Assembly (NCBI RefSeq): GCF_024464185.1
Contig: NZ_JANHAU010000001.1
Coordinates: 806,001 to 870,000 of the forward strand
DNA length: 64,000 bases
DNA from: Haloarchaeobius salinus
GTDB lineage: Archaea > Halobacteriota > Halobacteria > Halobacteriales > Natrialbaceae
Direction: 5' to 3'
Part shown: piece by piece, positions 49,735-59,002 of the stretch
Numbering within the stretch: the first letter of the stretch is position 1
How the letters are laid out: each line of letters opens with the position of its first letter
Translations under genes and position numbers: made by a program
Notes under the pieces: model-generated
The model's input: only the letters and a program-made list of their open reading frames with translations
Database searches by the model: none
What the model was told of the DNA's origin: nothing

Positions 49735-50307
49735 ATGGCACCGCTACTCGACGTCGACCTGCTCCCGTTCCTCCTGTTTCTCGCGGGAACGGGGCTGATG
49801 ATACTGGAGGCGCTCGCTCCCGGCGCGCACTTCATCGTCATCGGCATCGCCCTCTTCGTGGCGGGTCTCATCGGTATGCTGTTCTCCCCGCTGGGAACCG
49901 CGCCGGCGATGGCGATAATGGTCCTCGGCATCGGCCTCGCGACGCTGTGGGTCTACCGCGAGTTCGACTTCTACGGCGGGAAGGGGACCGGGAAGACGAG
50001 CAGCTCCGACGACCTCCACGGTGCGCGGGCGACGGTGACCCAAGCGGTCACGGCGACGGAGGGGCAGGTCAGGGTCATCGAGGGCGGCGGCTTCAACCCG
50101 AACTACAGCGCCCGGACCGAGTTCGGCGAGATACCGGAGGGTACGGAGGTCATCGTCACCGACCCCGGCGGTGGCAACGTGTTGAACGTCGCGCCGACCG
50201 ACCGGGAGGACGACATCGACCGCGAGCTCAGGCGCGACCGCGAACGCCGGGACCGCGACTCCTCGGTGGAGCCCGAGGGCGACAACGAGGACGTCGAGCC
50301 GGCCTGA
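49735..50307 (+). CDS. nfeD: NfeD family membrane protein
   Basis: A 190-residue protein. Two or three membrane helices (about 9-26, 31-52, 54-72) are followed by an OB-fold NfeD C-terminal domain (DLHGARATVTQAVTATEGQV to EVIVTDPGGGNVLNVAP) and an acidic/basic tail. This is the short form without the protease domain. NfeD proteins pair with stomatin/SPFH proteins to organise membrane microdomains, and the SPFH gene follows 73 bases later, supporting the assignment. Confidence 0.88.
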   Translation: MAPLLDVDLLPFLLFLAGTGLMILEALAPGAHFIVIGIALFVAGLIGMLFSPLGTAPAMAIMVLGIGLATLWVYREFDFYGGKGTGKTSSSDDLHGARATVTQAVTATEGQVRVIEGGGFNPNYSARTEFGEIPEGTEVIVTDPGGGNVLNVAPTDREDDIDRELRRDRERRDRDSSVEPEGDNEDVEPA

Positions 50308-50380
50308 TCCGCCCGCCGCGGACGTGTCGGCCGTGTTACAAAGAGGAAGGTTTTTGTCAACTTCGCCGTGAAGTATAGCT

Positions 50381-51550
50381 ATGGAACCGACCCCGCTACA
50401 GACGCTCCCGGCGCTCGGGTTCGTATTCGCGATTATCGGAATACTGATAATCGTCGCCCTGGCGTCGGCGGTGAAGATCGTCCAGCCGACGGAGAAGCGA
50501 ACGCTCACCGTCCTCGGTGAGTACCGCGGGCTGCTCGAACCGGGCATCCACTTCGTCCCGCCGTTCGTGTCGAGCACGGTGAGCTTCGACATGCGGACGC
50601 AGACGCTCGACGTCCCGCCACAGGAGGCCATCACCCGGGACAACTCACCGGTCGTCGCGGACGCCGTGGTCTACATCCGCGTCATGGACGCGGGCAAGGC
50701 GTTCCTCGAGGTCGAGGACTACAAGAACGCCGTCGAGAACCTCGCCCAGACCACCCTCCGGGCGGTCATCGGCGACATGGAGCTCGACGACACGCTGAAC
50801 AAGCGCCAGGAGATCAACGCCCGCATCCGCGAGGAGCTCGACGAGCCAACCGACGAGTGGGGTGTCCGGGTCGAGAGCGTGGAGGTCCGCGAGGTCAACC
50901 CCTCGAAGGACGTCCAGCAGGCGATGGAGCAGCAGACCTCCGCCGAGCGCCGTCGCCGCGCCATGATCCTCGAGGCGCAGGGTGAACGCCGCAGCGCGGT
51001 CGAGAAGGCGGAGGGTGACAAGCAGAGCGAGATCATCCGCGCACAGGGCCAGAAGCAGAGCCAGATCCTCGAGGCGCAGGGTGACGCCATCTCGACGGTG
51101 CTGCGTGCGAAGTCCGCCGAGTCGATGGGCGAGCGCGCGGTCATCGACAAGGGGCTGGAGGCGCTCGAACACATCGGGACCAGCGAGTCCACGACGTTCG
51201 TGCTGCCCCAGGAGCTGTCGTCGATGCTCGGCCGGTACGGCAAGCACCTCACCGGCAGTGACATCAAGCAGAGCGAGGCCGACCTCGACAGCCGGGACTT
51301 CGACGAGGAGACCCGGGAGATGCTCGGGCTCGACGACATCGAGGAGATCCTCGGCCAGATCGACCAGGAGGCCGAGATGGACGTCGAGAAGATGGAGCAG
51401 CAGGCGGAGGCCGTCAAGCAGGGCCAGGACCCCCGGAAGATAAAGAGCTCCGACGAGGTCATCGACGAGGCCGACGACGAGTTCAGCGGCGGCGACTACG
51501 ACGTCGAACAGGAGATGAGCGACGATGAAGAGCTGACCGAGACGGAGTAG
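50381..51550 (+). CDS. stomatin/SPFH (Band 7) protein
   Basis: A 389-residue protein. An N-terminal membrane anchor (residues 10-30) leads to the Band 7 domain (VKIVQPTEKRTLTVLGEYRG, PPQEAITRDNSPVVADAVVY, GVRVESVEVREVNPSKDVQQ). A long Glu/Gln/Ala-rich coiled coil follows (QTSAERRRRAMILEAQGERR, repeated EAQG heptads), then an acidic tail. Such proteins assemble large membrane rings. It pairs with the nfeD gene upstream. The TATA-like AGGTTTTTG lies about 32 bases before the ATG. Confidence 0.93.
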   Translation: MEPTPLQTLPALGFVFAIIGILIIVALASAVKIVQPTEKRTLTVLGEYRGLLEPGIHFVPPFVSSTVSFDMRTQTLDVPPQEAITRDNSPVVADAVVYIRVMDAGKAFLEVEDYKNAVENLAQTTLRAVIGDMELDDTLNKRQEINARIREELDEPTDEWGVRVESVEVREVNPSKDVQQAMEQQTSAERRRRAMILEAQGERRSAVEKAEGDKQSEIIRAQGQKQSQILEAQGDAISTVLRAKSAESMGERAVIDKGLEALEHIGTSESTTFVLPQELSSMLGRYGKHLTGSDIKQSEADLDSRDFDEETREMLGLDDIEEILGQIDQEAEMDVEKMEQQAEAVKQGQDPRKIKSSDEVIDEADDEFSGGDYDVEQEMSDDEELTETE

Positions 51551-51615
51551 TCGACTCGGTCGGGCTCTCCAAGCGAAGCGGTTTTATCGCTGGGGAAAGT
51601 ATCGAATATTAGTAC

Positions 51616-52233
51616 ATGGGGGAACAGAGCGACGTCGACGAGCGAAAACGGGCCACGCTCAAGCGGTTCGCCGCGGTCGGAGCGGCCAGCCCGTTCGCCC
51701 GGTTCGCGGACGTCGATTCGGCCGACGCCGGCGAGAGCGAGGTCCGTGACGCCATCACCGGCTACCTCACGGCCACTCCCGGCGCGCACTTCTCGAAGCT
51801 CCGCGACGACCTCAAGCTGGGCACCGGCGAGACCCAGCACCACCTTCGCCGCCTCGCCGACGACGGGAGCGTCGAGGTGTACCGCGACGGCGACTACAAA
51901 CGGCTCTACCCGGCGGGTCGCTTCTCCGACTTCGAGAAGCGCGCGCTCGGCTACCTCCGCCGCGAGACGCCGCGTGGGATGCTCGTTGAACTGCTCCGGA
52001 CGCCGGAGGCGGCGGGGAGCCATCTCGCGGACGCGCTCGACGTCTCGCGGCCGACGGTGAGCAAGTACGCGGGCGAGCTCGACGACGCCGGCCTGCTCTC
52101 CCGCGAGGACGGCTACCGCGTCGAACGGCCCGAGACGGTGCTGATGCTCGTCGTCAGGTACGCGGATTCGTTCGACGAGAGTGCAGCGGGACTGGCCGCG
52201 GAGGCGGACTCGCTGGTCCGCTTCGACGGCTGA
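51616..52233 (+). CDS. two-domain winged-helix transcription regulator
   Basis: A 205-residue protein with two winged helices: residues 45-90 (DAITGYLTATPGAHFSKLRD then LGTGETQHHLRRLADDGSV) and residues 110-165 (RREMPRGMLVEL-like RRETPRGMLVELLRTPEAAG, LADALDVSRPTVSKYAGEL). This duplicated layout is common in haloarchaeal regulators with unknown ligand. The first 40 residues are disordered. It starts 66 bases after the SPFH gene with its own AT-rich promoter (CGGTTTTATCG). The stop abuts the convergent 52234 gene. Confidence 0.8.
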   Translation: MGEQSDVDERKRATLKRFAAVGAASPFARFADVDSADAGESEVRDAITGYLTATPGAHFSKLRDDLKLGTGETQHHLRRLADDGSVEVYRDGDYKRLYPAGRFSDFEKRALGYLRRETPRGMLVELLRTPEAAGSHLADALDVSRPTVSKYAGELDDAGLLSREDGYRVERPETVLMLVVRYADSFDESAAGLAAEADSLVRFDG

Positions 52234-52695
52234 TCACGCGACGGACGGTGCCGGCAGCTCCTCCTCGCCGACGAGGTCGACATCCTCGTCGAGTGACGAC
52301 AGGTACGACAGCACGGTGACGTGGTCCTCCTCGCCGCGACAGCACGGCAGCACGGCGACGATGTCGCCGTCGCGGCGGACGACCGTACAGACCAGCGGCG
52401 TCACGAGCATCTCGTTGTGTTCGCCCGTGATGGCGTTGTCCTCGACCCGGTGGGAGAATGCGGGTTCGAGCGTGACCCCCGCACGTTCGGCCCACTCCGC
52501 GAACTCCCGGTACTGGCTGGTCACCTCGCTCGGCACGGTCAGGTCGACCGCGCTCGGCCAGCTGTGGACCTCGTAGTCCGCGACGATTCCCCGCTCGACG
52601 AGTTCCTCGACAGTCTCGATGGCGTGTTCTCTCGGTCCGACGATCGGTGTGTGTGCCCGAAGGTGCACGTCGACTGTGAGCGATTCGGTGTCCAT
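52234..52695 (-). CDS. haloarchaeal HTH-like conserved protein
   Basis: A 153-residue protein of a family common in Halobacteria and labelled HTH-domain protein: the pattern LTVDVHLRAHTPIVGPREHA followed by EELVERGIVADYEVHSWPSA, then EFAEWAERAGVTLEPAF and a beta-rich second half (MLVTPLVCTVVRRDGDIVAV). A CC pair occurs in VLPCCRGEED. The function is unknown, presumed regulatory. It is convergent and directly adjacent to the regulator gene ending at 52233. Confidence 0.65.
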   Translation of the reverse strand: MDTESLTVDVHLRAHTPIVGPREHAIETVEELVERGIVADYEVHSWPSAVDLTVPSEVTSQYREFAEWAERAGVTLEPAFSHRVEDNAITGEHNEMLVTPLVCTVVRRDGDIVAVLPCCRGEEDHVTVLSYLSSLDEDVDLVGEEELPAPSVA

Positions 52696-52887
52696 GACTC
52701 CCAGCCAATTATAACACCATCGTTCATTATAAACCTGTGTGCTCCCGGTCCGACCGGCGAGAGTGTCCGGCCCGTGGAGGGGGTCGCGGCGCGACCGGGT
52801 GGCCGCGTCGCTGCCGAACGTTGCGTGTCGCGGACCCGTCAGGGGCCCGCGAGGAATGATGACAGACGATCGAGTGTGTGAGCCGAG

Positions 52888-53127
52888 TCAGACCGTGACC
52901 TTCCAGGTCGTCGAGGAGGAGTAGCCCCACTTCTCGACGGCCACGTCGAACTCGCCGCGCTGGATGGCGGTCATGTTCGTGCCGACCTCCTTCGCGGTCA
53001 TGTCGAGGTCGTCACCGATGAGCCTGGACTTGAAGTAGGTCTTCGTCTGGCCCTTCTCCCGGAGGTACTCCAGGATCCGGTGCTGCTTGGTCGAGAGGTC
53101 GGTCGTCGCGGCCGTGCTCGTGCTCAT
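52888..53127 (-). CDS. small winged-helix-like protein (DUF7123)
   Basis: A 79-residue protein: a Ser/Thr N-terminus, then LSTKQHRILEYLREKGQTKT, LIGDDLDMTAKEVGTNMTAI and the closing strand WGYSSSTTWKVTV. The helix-turn-helix plus wing pattern and the sequence match the haloarchaeal DUF7123 family, likely DNA-binding. The start is at 53127. It is divergent from the AglD-like gene across 190 bases. Confidence 0.75.
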   Translation of the reverse strand: MSTSTAATTDLSTKQHRILEYLREKGQTKTYFKSRLIGDDLDMTAKEVGTNMTAIQRGEFDVAVEKWGYSSSTTWKVTV

Positions 53128-53317
53128 ACATCCTCGTATGCGAACCTTCGTCTTAGGGGGTTTGGTACAGCCGGTTAATCGGCTCGTGTCTTGCGGTTTT
53201 CCTCCGCACAGTGTCCGGGAGGAACCGTGCTCGACTGCCGGTTGGTACGGGTGGTTAACGGGTCAGTCTGGAGACGGTTCAGAAAGTTCTTACCGACGGC
53301 TCGCCGAGGAATCCTCA

Positions 53318-55153
53318 ATGAGCGAGGAGTCGGTCTCGGTGAGCGTCGTCCTCCCGGCCTACAACGAGGCCGCGACTATCGAGACGACCGTCGAGACCAC
53401 GCTGTCGACGCTCGCCGCCTTCCTCCCCGCGGACTCGTACGAGGTCATCGTCGCGGAGGACGGCTGCGAGGACCGGACACCCGAGATCGCCGACGAGTTG
53501 GCCGCCGCGGACGACCGGGTGCGGCACTTCCACTCCGACCAGCGGCTCGGCCGCGGCGGTGCGCTCGAACGCGCGTTCCGTGCGAGCCATGGGGACACGC
53601 TGGTCTACTTCGACACCGACCTCGCGACGGACATGCGCCACCTCGAGGAGCTCGTCGAGAGCGTCCGCACCGACGGCTACGACGTCGTCACCGGCTCGCG
53701 CTGGATGGCCGGGAACGTCGCGGACCGACCCGCGAAGCGGGGCGTGCCGAGCCGCGTCTACAACGGACTGACGCGGCTGTTCCTCCGGTCCGACCTCCGC
53801 GACCACCAGTGCGGCTTCAAGGCGTTCGACCGCGAGGCGCTCTTGGCCCTGCTCGACGACGTCGAGGACCAGCACTGGTTCTGGGACACCGAGGTGCTCG
53901 TCAAGGCACAGCGACGCGGCTTCCGGGTGAAGGAGTTCGCGGTCGACTGGGAGCCGAAGGGCGACACGAAGGTCGACCTCGTCCGCGACGTGTTCGGGAT
54001 GGGCAGCCAGATACTCCGGACGTGGTGGCAGCTGTCGGTCTCGCCGCGCGTGAACCGCCGTGTCGGCATCGTCGCCGGCACGCTGCTCACCTTCGTCGCC
54101 GTCTTCCTCATGGCGGTCCTCTACCTCGAACCGGACAAGGTCTGGTCGAACCTGCAGGCGGCCGACCTGACGCTCGTCGCCGTCGCCGCGGCCATCTACG
54201 TCCTCTCGTGGCCGCTACGCGGGCTGCGCTACCGGGACATCCTCGAGGAGATCGGCTTCCGGTCGAAGGTCGGCTTTCTGACCGGAGCCATCTTCATCAG
54301 CCAGACCGGGAACCTCGTGTTCCCCGCACGGCTCGGCGACGGCGTCCGGGCGTACGTGATGAAGGCACGCCGCGACGTGCCGTACTCCTCGGGCTTCGCG
54401 TCGCTGGCGGTCGAACGCGTCTTCGACCTGCTCACCATCACGGTGCTCGCGGGCTCGGTGATGCTCGCGCTCGTCGCCAGCGGGGACGCGGGCTCGGTCG
54501 CCAGCGCCCTCGCCGGCGAGACCGTCGGGCCGCGCTACGAGTCCGCCGCCCGGTACGCGAGCTACGTCGCAGCGTTCGTCGGGACCGCGGCGGTGGTCGC
54601 CGTCGTCGCCATCGTCGTCTCGGCGCGCTCGGACCGGAACCTCGTGCGACCGCTGGTGGACCGGCTCAGCGACGACTCCTACGCGATGGAGGTCGTCGCC
54701 GTCGTCGAGCGCTTCGTCGGGGACGTCCAGACGGTCGCGGGCTCGCGGCGCTCCTTCGCGGTCGTCGGCGGGTCGAGCCTGCTCGTCTGGACGCTCGACG
54801 TCTTCACCGGTATCGTCGTCATGCTCGCGGTCGGCATCGAGCTACCCGTGGCGACGCTCGTCGCGGTCGGTTTCTTCGCGGTCAGCGTCGGCAACCTCGC
54901 GAAGGTGCTCCCGCTGTCGCCCGGCGGGGTCGGCCTGTACGAGGGCGCGTTCACCGCGCTCGTCGTCGGGCTCGCGCCGGGCGTCACCGTAGAGCTCGCG
55001 GTGACGGCGGCCATCGTCGACCACGCGGTGAAGAACGTCGTCACCGTCATCGGCGGGCTCGGCTCGATGCTGGCGTTGAACGTCTCGCTCACCGAAGCTG
55101 TCGAGGAGAGCACGGAGGCCCGGGAGGCCGGCGAGGCGGTAACCGGGGAGTAG
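53318..55153 (+). CDS. aglD: AglD-type glycosyltransferase fused to a flippase-like membrane domain
   Basis: A 611-residue protein. The N-terminal 240 residues are a GT-A (family 2) glycosyltransferase: VSVVLPAYNEAATIETTVET, the DxD motif VYFDTDLATDMRHL, and the acceptor loop DHQCGFKAFDREALLALLDD with HWFWDTEVLVKAQRRG. The C-terminal part has about eight helices (UPF0104/flippase-like; GNLVFPARLGDGVRAYVMKA, LPLSPGGVGLYEGAFTALVV). This domain order is that of Haloferax volcanii AglD, which loads the last mannose onto dolichol phosphate for N-glycosylation. Other agl genes are not visible. The ATG at 53318 gives MSEESVSVSVVLPAYNE. Confidence 0.85.
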   Translation: MSEESVSVSVVLPAYNEAATIETTVETTLSTLAAFLPADSYEVIVAEDGCEDRTPEIADELAAADDRVRHFHSDQRLGRGGALERAFRASHGDTLVYFDTDLATDMRHLEELVESVRTDGYDVVTGSRWMAGNVADRPAKRGVPSRVYNGLTRLFLRSDLRDHQCGFKAFDREALLALLDDVEDQHWFWDTEVLVKAQRRGFRVKEFAVDWEPKGDTKVDLVRDVFGMGSQILRTWWQLSVSPRVNRRVGIVAGTLLTFVAVFLMAVLYLEPDKVWSNLQAADLTLVAVAAAIYVLSWPLRGLRYRDILEEIGFRSKVGFLTGAIFISQTGNLVFPARLGDGVRAYVMKARRDVPYSSGFASLAVERVFDLLTITVLAGSVMLALVASGDAGSVASALAGETVGPRYESAARYASYVAAFVGTAAVVAVVAIVVSARSDRNLVRPLVDRLSDDSYAMEVVAVVERFVGDVQTVAGSRRSFAVVGGSSLLVWTLDVFTGIVVMLAVGIELPVATLVAVGFFAVSVGNLAKVLPLSPGGVGLYEGAFTALVVGLAPGVTVELAVTAAIVDHAVKNVVTVIGGLGSMLALNVSLTEAVEESTEAREAGEAVTGE

Positions 55154-55228
55154 GTGACGGCAGCGGTTCCCCGTGCGGTCCGGCTCTACACCCCAAGATA
55201 CTCAGGTGAAGGGCCGTGCGGCTTTCGT

Positions 55229-55732
55229 GTGAAACGACAGCTCCTTGCGGTCGGACTGGTCGCGATGGTCGCACTGGCCGGCTGTTCGGCGCTCCCGGGT
55301 GACGACGCCCCGGCCACCGAGGACGATCTCGAGGTAGCGGACGACGACCCCGGGGCGACGAACGTCACGCAGTCGCTCGTCTTCGATGTCGACGAGTCGG
55401 CAGCGGGGACCGAGCTGACCGAGGTTGCGGCGGTCTACCCCCGTGAGGCGTTCGACGTGGACGCGGCGGGCCACGAGGAGATCCGCATCGCGGTCGACAC
55501 GGACGACGACGGCGAGGCCGAGGAGCGGTTCGACGAGAGCCACGTGAGCGGCGTCAACACCAACGAGTACTCCTACACCGTCACGCTCGACACCGGCTAC
55601 ACGCTCGACGCCGGCGACACCGTTCTGCTCGAGTACCCCGCCGTCGACAACCCCGACGAGCCGGGCAACTACACGGTCGAGCTGACGCTGAACGAGGAGC
55701 ACGTGGAGAACGGGACCGTCACGGTGGCGTGA
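55229..55732 (+). CDS. lipoprotein, unknown function (GTG start)
   Basis: About 167 residues from GTG 55229: a short basic-hydrophobic signal (KRQLLAVGLVAMVALAGC) ending in a lipobox Cys, with no twin arginine. The mature part is beta-rich and acidic (TQSLVFDVDESAAGTELTEV; YSYTVTLDTGYTLDAGDTVL) and resembles surface domains of unknown role. The longer frame from 55154 would place the signal internally, so the GTG start is preferred. It follows aglD by 75 bases; functional linkage is unknown. Confidence 0.6.
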   Translation: MKRQLLAVGLVAMVALAGCSALPGDDAPATEDDLEVADDDPGATNVTQSLVFDVDESAAGTELTEVAAVYPREAFDVDAAGHEEIRIAVDTDDDGEAEERFDESHVSGVNTNEYSYTVTLDTGYTLDAGDTVLLEYPAVDNPDEPGNYTVELTLNEEHVENGTVTVA

Positions 55733-55760
55733 CTGTCGGCCCCGGACGTGCCGTCGGGCC

Positions 55761-56276
55761 TCAGTCGTAGCTCGCGGTGACGAACGGACCGAGCGCGCCC
55801 GCGACGGCGGACCGGAGTGCGTCCTCCCGGTCGACCGTCCCGCCGGTGAAGATGCCGATAGCGCCCTCGCTCCGCGCGACGCCCTCGCGGTCGAACTCGT
55901 CGTCCATCACCGGGCCGAGCTCCTCGCCCGCCTGGATGCGTTCGGTCACGCTGTCGGGCAGGCGCACGCTCGGGCCGGCGGCGAGCTCGACGCGCTCGCC
56001 GTCGGTGACCGCGGCCCACATCACGAGGTACACGTCGTCGGTACCGAGGGGGGCGACGCCGCCCTCGATGCCGACGCCGAGGGTGTAGCCGCCGGTCTCG
56101 TACGCCCGCCGAGCACGGTTCCGTGCGCCGGTTCTGGTCTCGTCCAGTCCGGTCGGCTGTTCGGCGACGCCGGAGTCGACCGCCACCGCGTCGACGGTCG
56201 CCCCGGGGAGGTCGCCGATGGCCGCCTCGGTCGCCGCGACTTTCACCGGATTCTCGCTGCCGACTGCGACTCGCAT
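55761..56276 (-). CDS. inosine/xanthosine triphosphatase (YjjX / DUF84 family)
   Basis: A 171-residue NTPase that removes non-canonical purine nucleotides such as ITP and XTP. The start MRVAVGSENPVKVAATEAAI carries the family SxNPVK motif; GARNRARRA, LGVGIEGGV and EGAIGIFTGGTVDR complete the active site with Asp/Glu metal ligands. Length is normal for the family. It is convergent with the lipoprotein gene and divergent from the tfb promoter region. Confidence 0.92.
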   Translation of the reverse strand: MRVAVGSENPVKVAATEAAIGDLPGATVDAVAVDSGVAEQPTGLDETRTGARNRARRAYETGGYTLGVGIEGGVAPLGTDDVYLVMWAAVTDGERVELAAGPSVRLPDSVTERIQAGEELGPVMDDEFDREGVARSEGAIGIFTGGTVDREDALRSAVAGALGPFVTASYD

Positions 56277-56409
56277 ACCCGTTCATGGCCGTCCGAACGG
56301 GATGTGTGTTGTCCTCCGCCCGCCGAAACGACAATATATGAATGTTATGATTTTTATCTACGAACCGCCGTTTCGGACCACGAATCCCGAGGATACGAAA
56401 AGAGTTCCA

Positions 56410-56426
56410 AAATCTTTATACGCCAT
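56410..56426 (+). promoter_or_regulatory. tfb promoter (TATA box)
   Basis: AAAATCTTTATACGCC is the most AT-rich stretch before tfb, about 90 bases ahead of the ATG at 56509, predicting a leader of some 65 bases rather than a leaderless message. The upstream 60 bases are also AT-rich. Confidence 0.45.
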
Positions 56427-56508
56427 CACTGCGACTCGTGTCTACAGCATCAGCGCTTCCGGTTTCTCCAGGTTGAACCCCTGGCCGGTAGCCCCCGCCT
56501 TCGCACCT

Positions 56509-57471
56509 ATGACGAACGCACGAACCCGAGCACGACCACGAAACGAGGAACAGACGGACGAACAGACCAAAGACAGCGGCCTCAGCTGCCCCGAATGCGG
56601 CGGTCACGTCGTCAGTGAGGGGTCCGAGACCGTCTGTGGCGACTGCGGTCTCGTCGTCGAGGAGGACCAGGTCGACCGCGGCCCCGAGTGGCGCGCGTTC
56701 GACGCCCAGGAGAAGAACGAGAAGTCCCGCGTCGGCGCGCCGACGACGAACACGATGCACGACAAGGGCCTCTCGACGAACATCGACTGGCGGAACAAGG
56801 ACGCCTACGGCAACTCCCTGGGCTCGCGCCAGCGCGAGAAGATGCAGCGCCTCCGGAAGTGGAACGAGCGCTTCCGCACCCGCGACTCGAAGGAGCGCAA
56901 CCTCAAGCAGGCCCTCGGCGAGATCGACCGCATGGCGAGCGCGCTCGGCCTCCCGGACAACGTCCGCGAGACCGCCTCCGTCATCTACCGCCGCGCGCTG
57001 AACGAGGACCTGCTCCCGGGCCGCTCCATCGAGGGCGTCGCGACGAGCTCCGTCTACGCCGCCGCGCGCCAGGCCGGCGTCCCGCGCAGCCTCGACGAGA
57101 TCAGCGACGTCTCCCGCGTCGAGAAGAACGAGGTCGCCCGCACGTACCGCTACGTCGTCCGCGAACTCGGTCTGGAGGTCCGCCCGGCCGACCCCGAGAG
57201 CTACGTCCCGCGCTTCGCCTCGGGTCTCGAACTCTCCGACGAGGCCGAGCACCGCGCCCGCGCACTGCTCCAGAACGCCAAGGAGAAGGGCGTCCACTCC
57301 GGCAAGTCGCCCGTCGGCCTCGCCGCCGCCGCCGTCTACGCTGCCTCGCTGCTCACGAACGAGAAGACGACGCAGGCCGCCGTCAGCGACGTCGCCGACA
57401 TCTCCGAGGTCACCATCCGGAACCGCTACCACGAGCTGCTCGAAGCCGAGGACAACCTCGGCCTCGTCTGA
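56509..57471 (+). CDS. tfb: transcription initiation factor IIB (TFB)
   Basis: A 320-residue general factor that binds TBP-DNA and recruits RNA polymerase. A disordered N-terminus precedes the zinc ribbon (C27, C30, C43, C46: LSCPECGG and ETVCGDCG). The B-reader/linker is EWRAFDAQEKNEKSRVGAPT. Two cyclin repeats follow (residues about 125-215 and 220-315: ALGEIDRMASALGLP; ALLQNAKEKGVHSGKSPVGL). Haloarchaea usually have several TFBs; which paralogue this is cannot be decided here. The ATG at 56509 is chosen because MTNARTRARPRNEE precedes the zinc ribbon by the usual distance. Confidence 0.97.
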   Translation: MTNARTRARPRNEEQTDEQTKDSGLSCPECGGHVVSEGSETVCGDCGLVVEEDQVDRGPEWRAFDAQEKNEKSRVGAPTTNTMHDKGLSTNIDWRNKDAYGNSLGSRQREKMQRLRKWNERFRTRDSKERNLKQALGEIDRMASALGLPDNVRETASVIYRRALNEDLLPGRSIEGVATSSVYAAARQAGVPRSLDEISDVSRVEKNEVARTYRYVVRELGLEVRPADPESYVPRFASGLELSDEAEHRARALLQNAKEKGVHSGKSPVGLAAAAVYAASLLTNEKTTQAAVSDVADISEVTIRNRYHELLEAEDNLGLV

Positions 57472-57594
57472 ACGGCCGGCACCAGCGACACGACATCGCG
57501 TCGCGACCCGACGCCCGTTCTCAAACGCGGACCACACACCGGTAGCGGTGCCGCCATCGCGCACGTTTTTGCCGGTCCGCGCAGTAGCCCGTCC

Positions 57595-58272
57595 ATGGAC
57601 TTCGACTCGTTCGTCCTCTGTGCGAGCACGGCGGACCTCGCCGCCGAACCGGCGGCCCGCGAGCACGCCGACGCCGTCGAGTTCCGGATGGACCTCGCGA
57701 GCGACCCGCTGGCCGCGCTCGCGGACTACGACGGCGAGCTGCCGGTGCTGGCGACGAACCGGGCGCGCTGGGAGGGCGGCGGGGCCGGGGACGACACCGA
57801 CCGGCTGGACGCGCTGGCGACTGCGGCGACGACGCACGCCGTCGAGGCCATCGACGTCGAGCTGGCGTCGATACGGGGCGACGACGGCGAGCGGGTCGTC
57901 GAGCGAGCTCGCGAGGTGGGCGCGAGCGTCGTCGTCTCGACGCACGACTTCGAGGGCGCGGGCGACGCGGAGACGATGGCGACGGCGCTCGACGCCGGGC
58001 TCGCATACGGCGACGTGGCGAAGCTCGCCGTCACGGCGACCGACCGGCAGGACGTCCTCTCGCTGCTCGCACTCACCGACGAGTACGACCGGGCGGGCGA
58101 CCCGGTGGCGACCATCGCGATGGGCGAGGCCGGCCGACACTCCCGCGTCGTCGCCCCGCTGTACGGCTCCCGCATCGGCTACGCGCCGGTCGACCCCGCC
58201 GACGCGACCGCGCCCGGGCAGTTCGACCTCGCGACCACGGCCCAACTCGTCGACGAGCTCTCCCGCCGGTGA
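57595..58272 (+). CDS. aroD: type I 3-dehydroquinate dehydratase
   Basis: A 225-residue TIM-barrel Schiff-base dehydratase of the shikimate pathway, making 3-dehydroshikimate. Landmarks: AVEFRMDLASD (substrate Glu/Arg), VVVSTHDFEGAG with the catalytic His, GDVAKLAVTATD with the Schiff-base Lys, and GRHSRVVAPLYGSRIGYAPV closing the lid. The sequence is shorter than bacterial enzymes but typical for haloarchaea. It is preceded by tfb and followed by a membrane protein; the partner DHQ synthase II lies 2.3 kb downstream on the other strand. Confidence 0.94.
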   Translation: MDFDSFVLCASTADLAAEPAAREHADAVEFRMDLASDPLAALADYDGELPVLATNRARWEGGGAGDDTDRLDALATAATTHAVEAIDVELASIRGDDGERVVERAREVGASVVVSTHDFEGAGDAETMATALDAGLAYGDVAKLAVTATDRQDVLSLLALTDEYDRAGDPVATIAMGEAGRHSRVVAPLYGSRIGYAPVDPADATAPGQFDLATTAQLVDELSRR

Positions 58273-58406
58273 CGGCGACGGCACCGCGACGTTCGCCACC
58301 GGCCTGTGGCCGACTGGACCGCGAGCGCACCGACCTCGACCGGACGAGACCGACGGCCGGTGCCAGAACCCGAACCGTATTCACACCCGAAGACACACGT
58401 CGGAGT

Positions 58407-58781
58407 ATGGGACGGATTCGGCGGCTCGTCGCGGTCATCCTCTCGTTCCTGTTCCCGGGGCTCGGTCACGTCTACGTCCGCCGGTTCCAGCGCGGACTCG
58501 GCTTCGCGGCGATGGCGGTGGGCGTCGTCCTCCTGCTCGGGCCGCCGCTCCCGACCAGCGGTCCGGTCGTCGAGTCGGCCCTCGAAGCCTGGGAGGCATC
58601 GTCGTTCGAGGCGAACGTCGCGCTGAGCGCCGTGGAGTTCGCGGCGATGCTCGACGTGTACCTGCTGGAGCGCTCGACGGCCGACCCCGAAACCGCGGCG
58701 AGCTGTCCGAACTGCGGTCGCGAACTGGACGAGTCGCTCTCGTTCTGTCCCTGGTGTGCCCACGAACTCCGGGCCGAGTAG
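58407..58781 (+). CDS. small membrane protein with C-terminal zinc ribbon
   Basis: A 124-residue protein. Residues 5-50 contain two membrane helices around a LFPGLGHVYVRRFQRGLGF turn, the pattern of TM2/DUF-type small proteins; a third hydrophobic stretch lies near 70-85. The C-terminus SCPNCGRELDESLSFCPWC is a zinc ribbon with two CxxC pairs. I recall haloarchaeal relatives as DUF7575. The start is ATG 58407. It may be a membrane-bound sensor or scaffold; the function is unknown. Confidence 0.7.
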   Translation: MGRIRRLVAVILSFLFPGLGHVYVRRFQRGLGFAAMAVGVVLLLGPPLPTSGPVVESALEAWEASSFEANVALSAVEFAAMLDVYLLERSTADPETAASCPNCGRELDESLSFCPWCAHELRAE

Positions 58782-59002
58782 CTAGCGGTTCACGACATCT
58801 ATATGACAGTGTTCGTCTCGAGATAGTCGGGCGCACACCTGCCGACAGCTCTCCGCAGTAGAACACCGTTTTCAGCACGTCTAAACGGTAGTAACGTCTG
58901 GTTATTGGTGGTGTCTGATTGCAAAAACAGCCGCAGTAGTGTTAGAAAACAAAAACTAACTTGATATCACAGTACGAGTATCTTGTGGCTAGAGACAGGC
59001 AT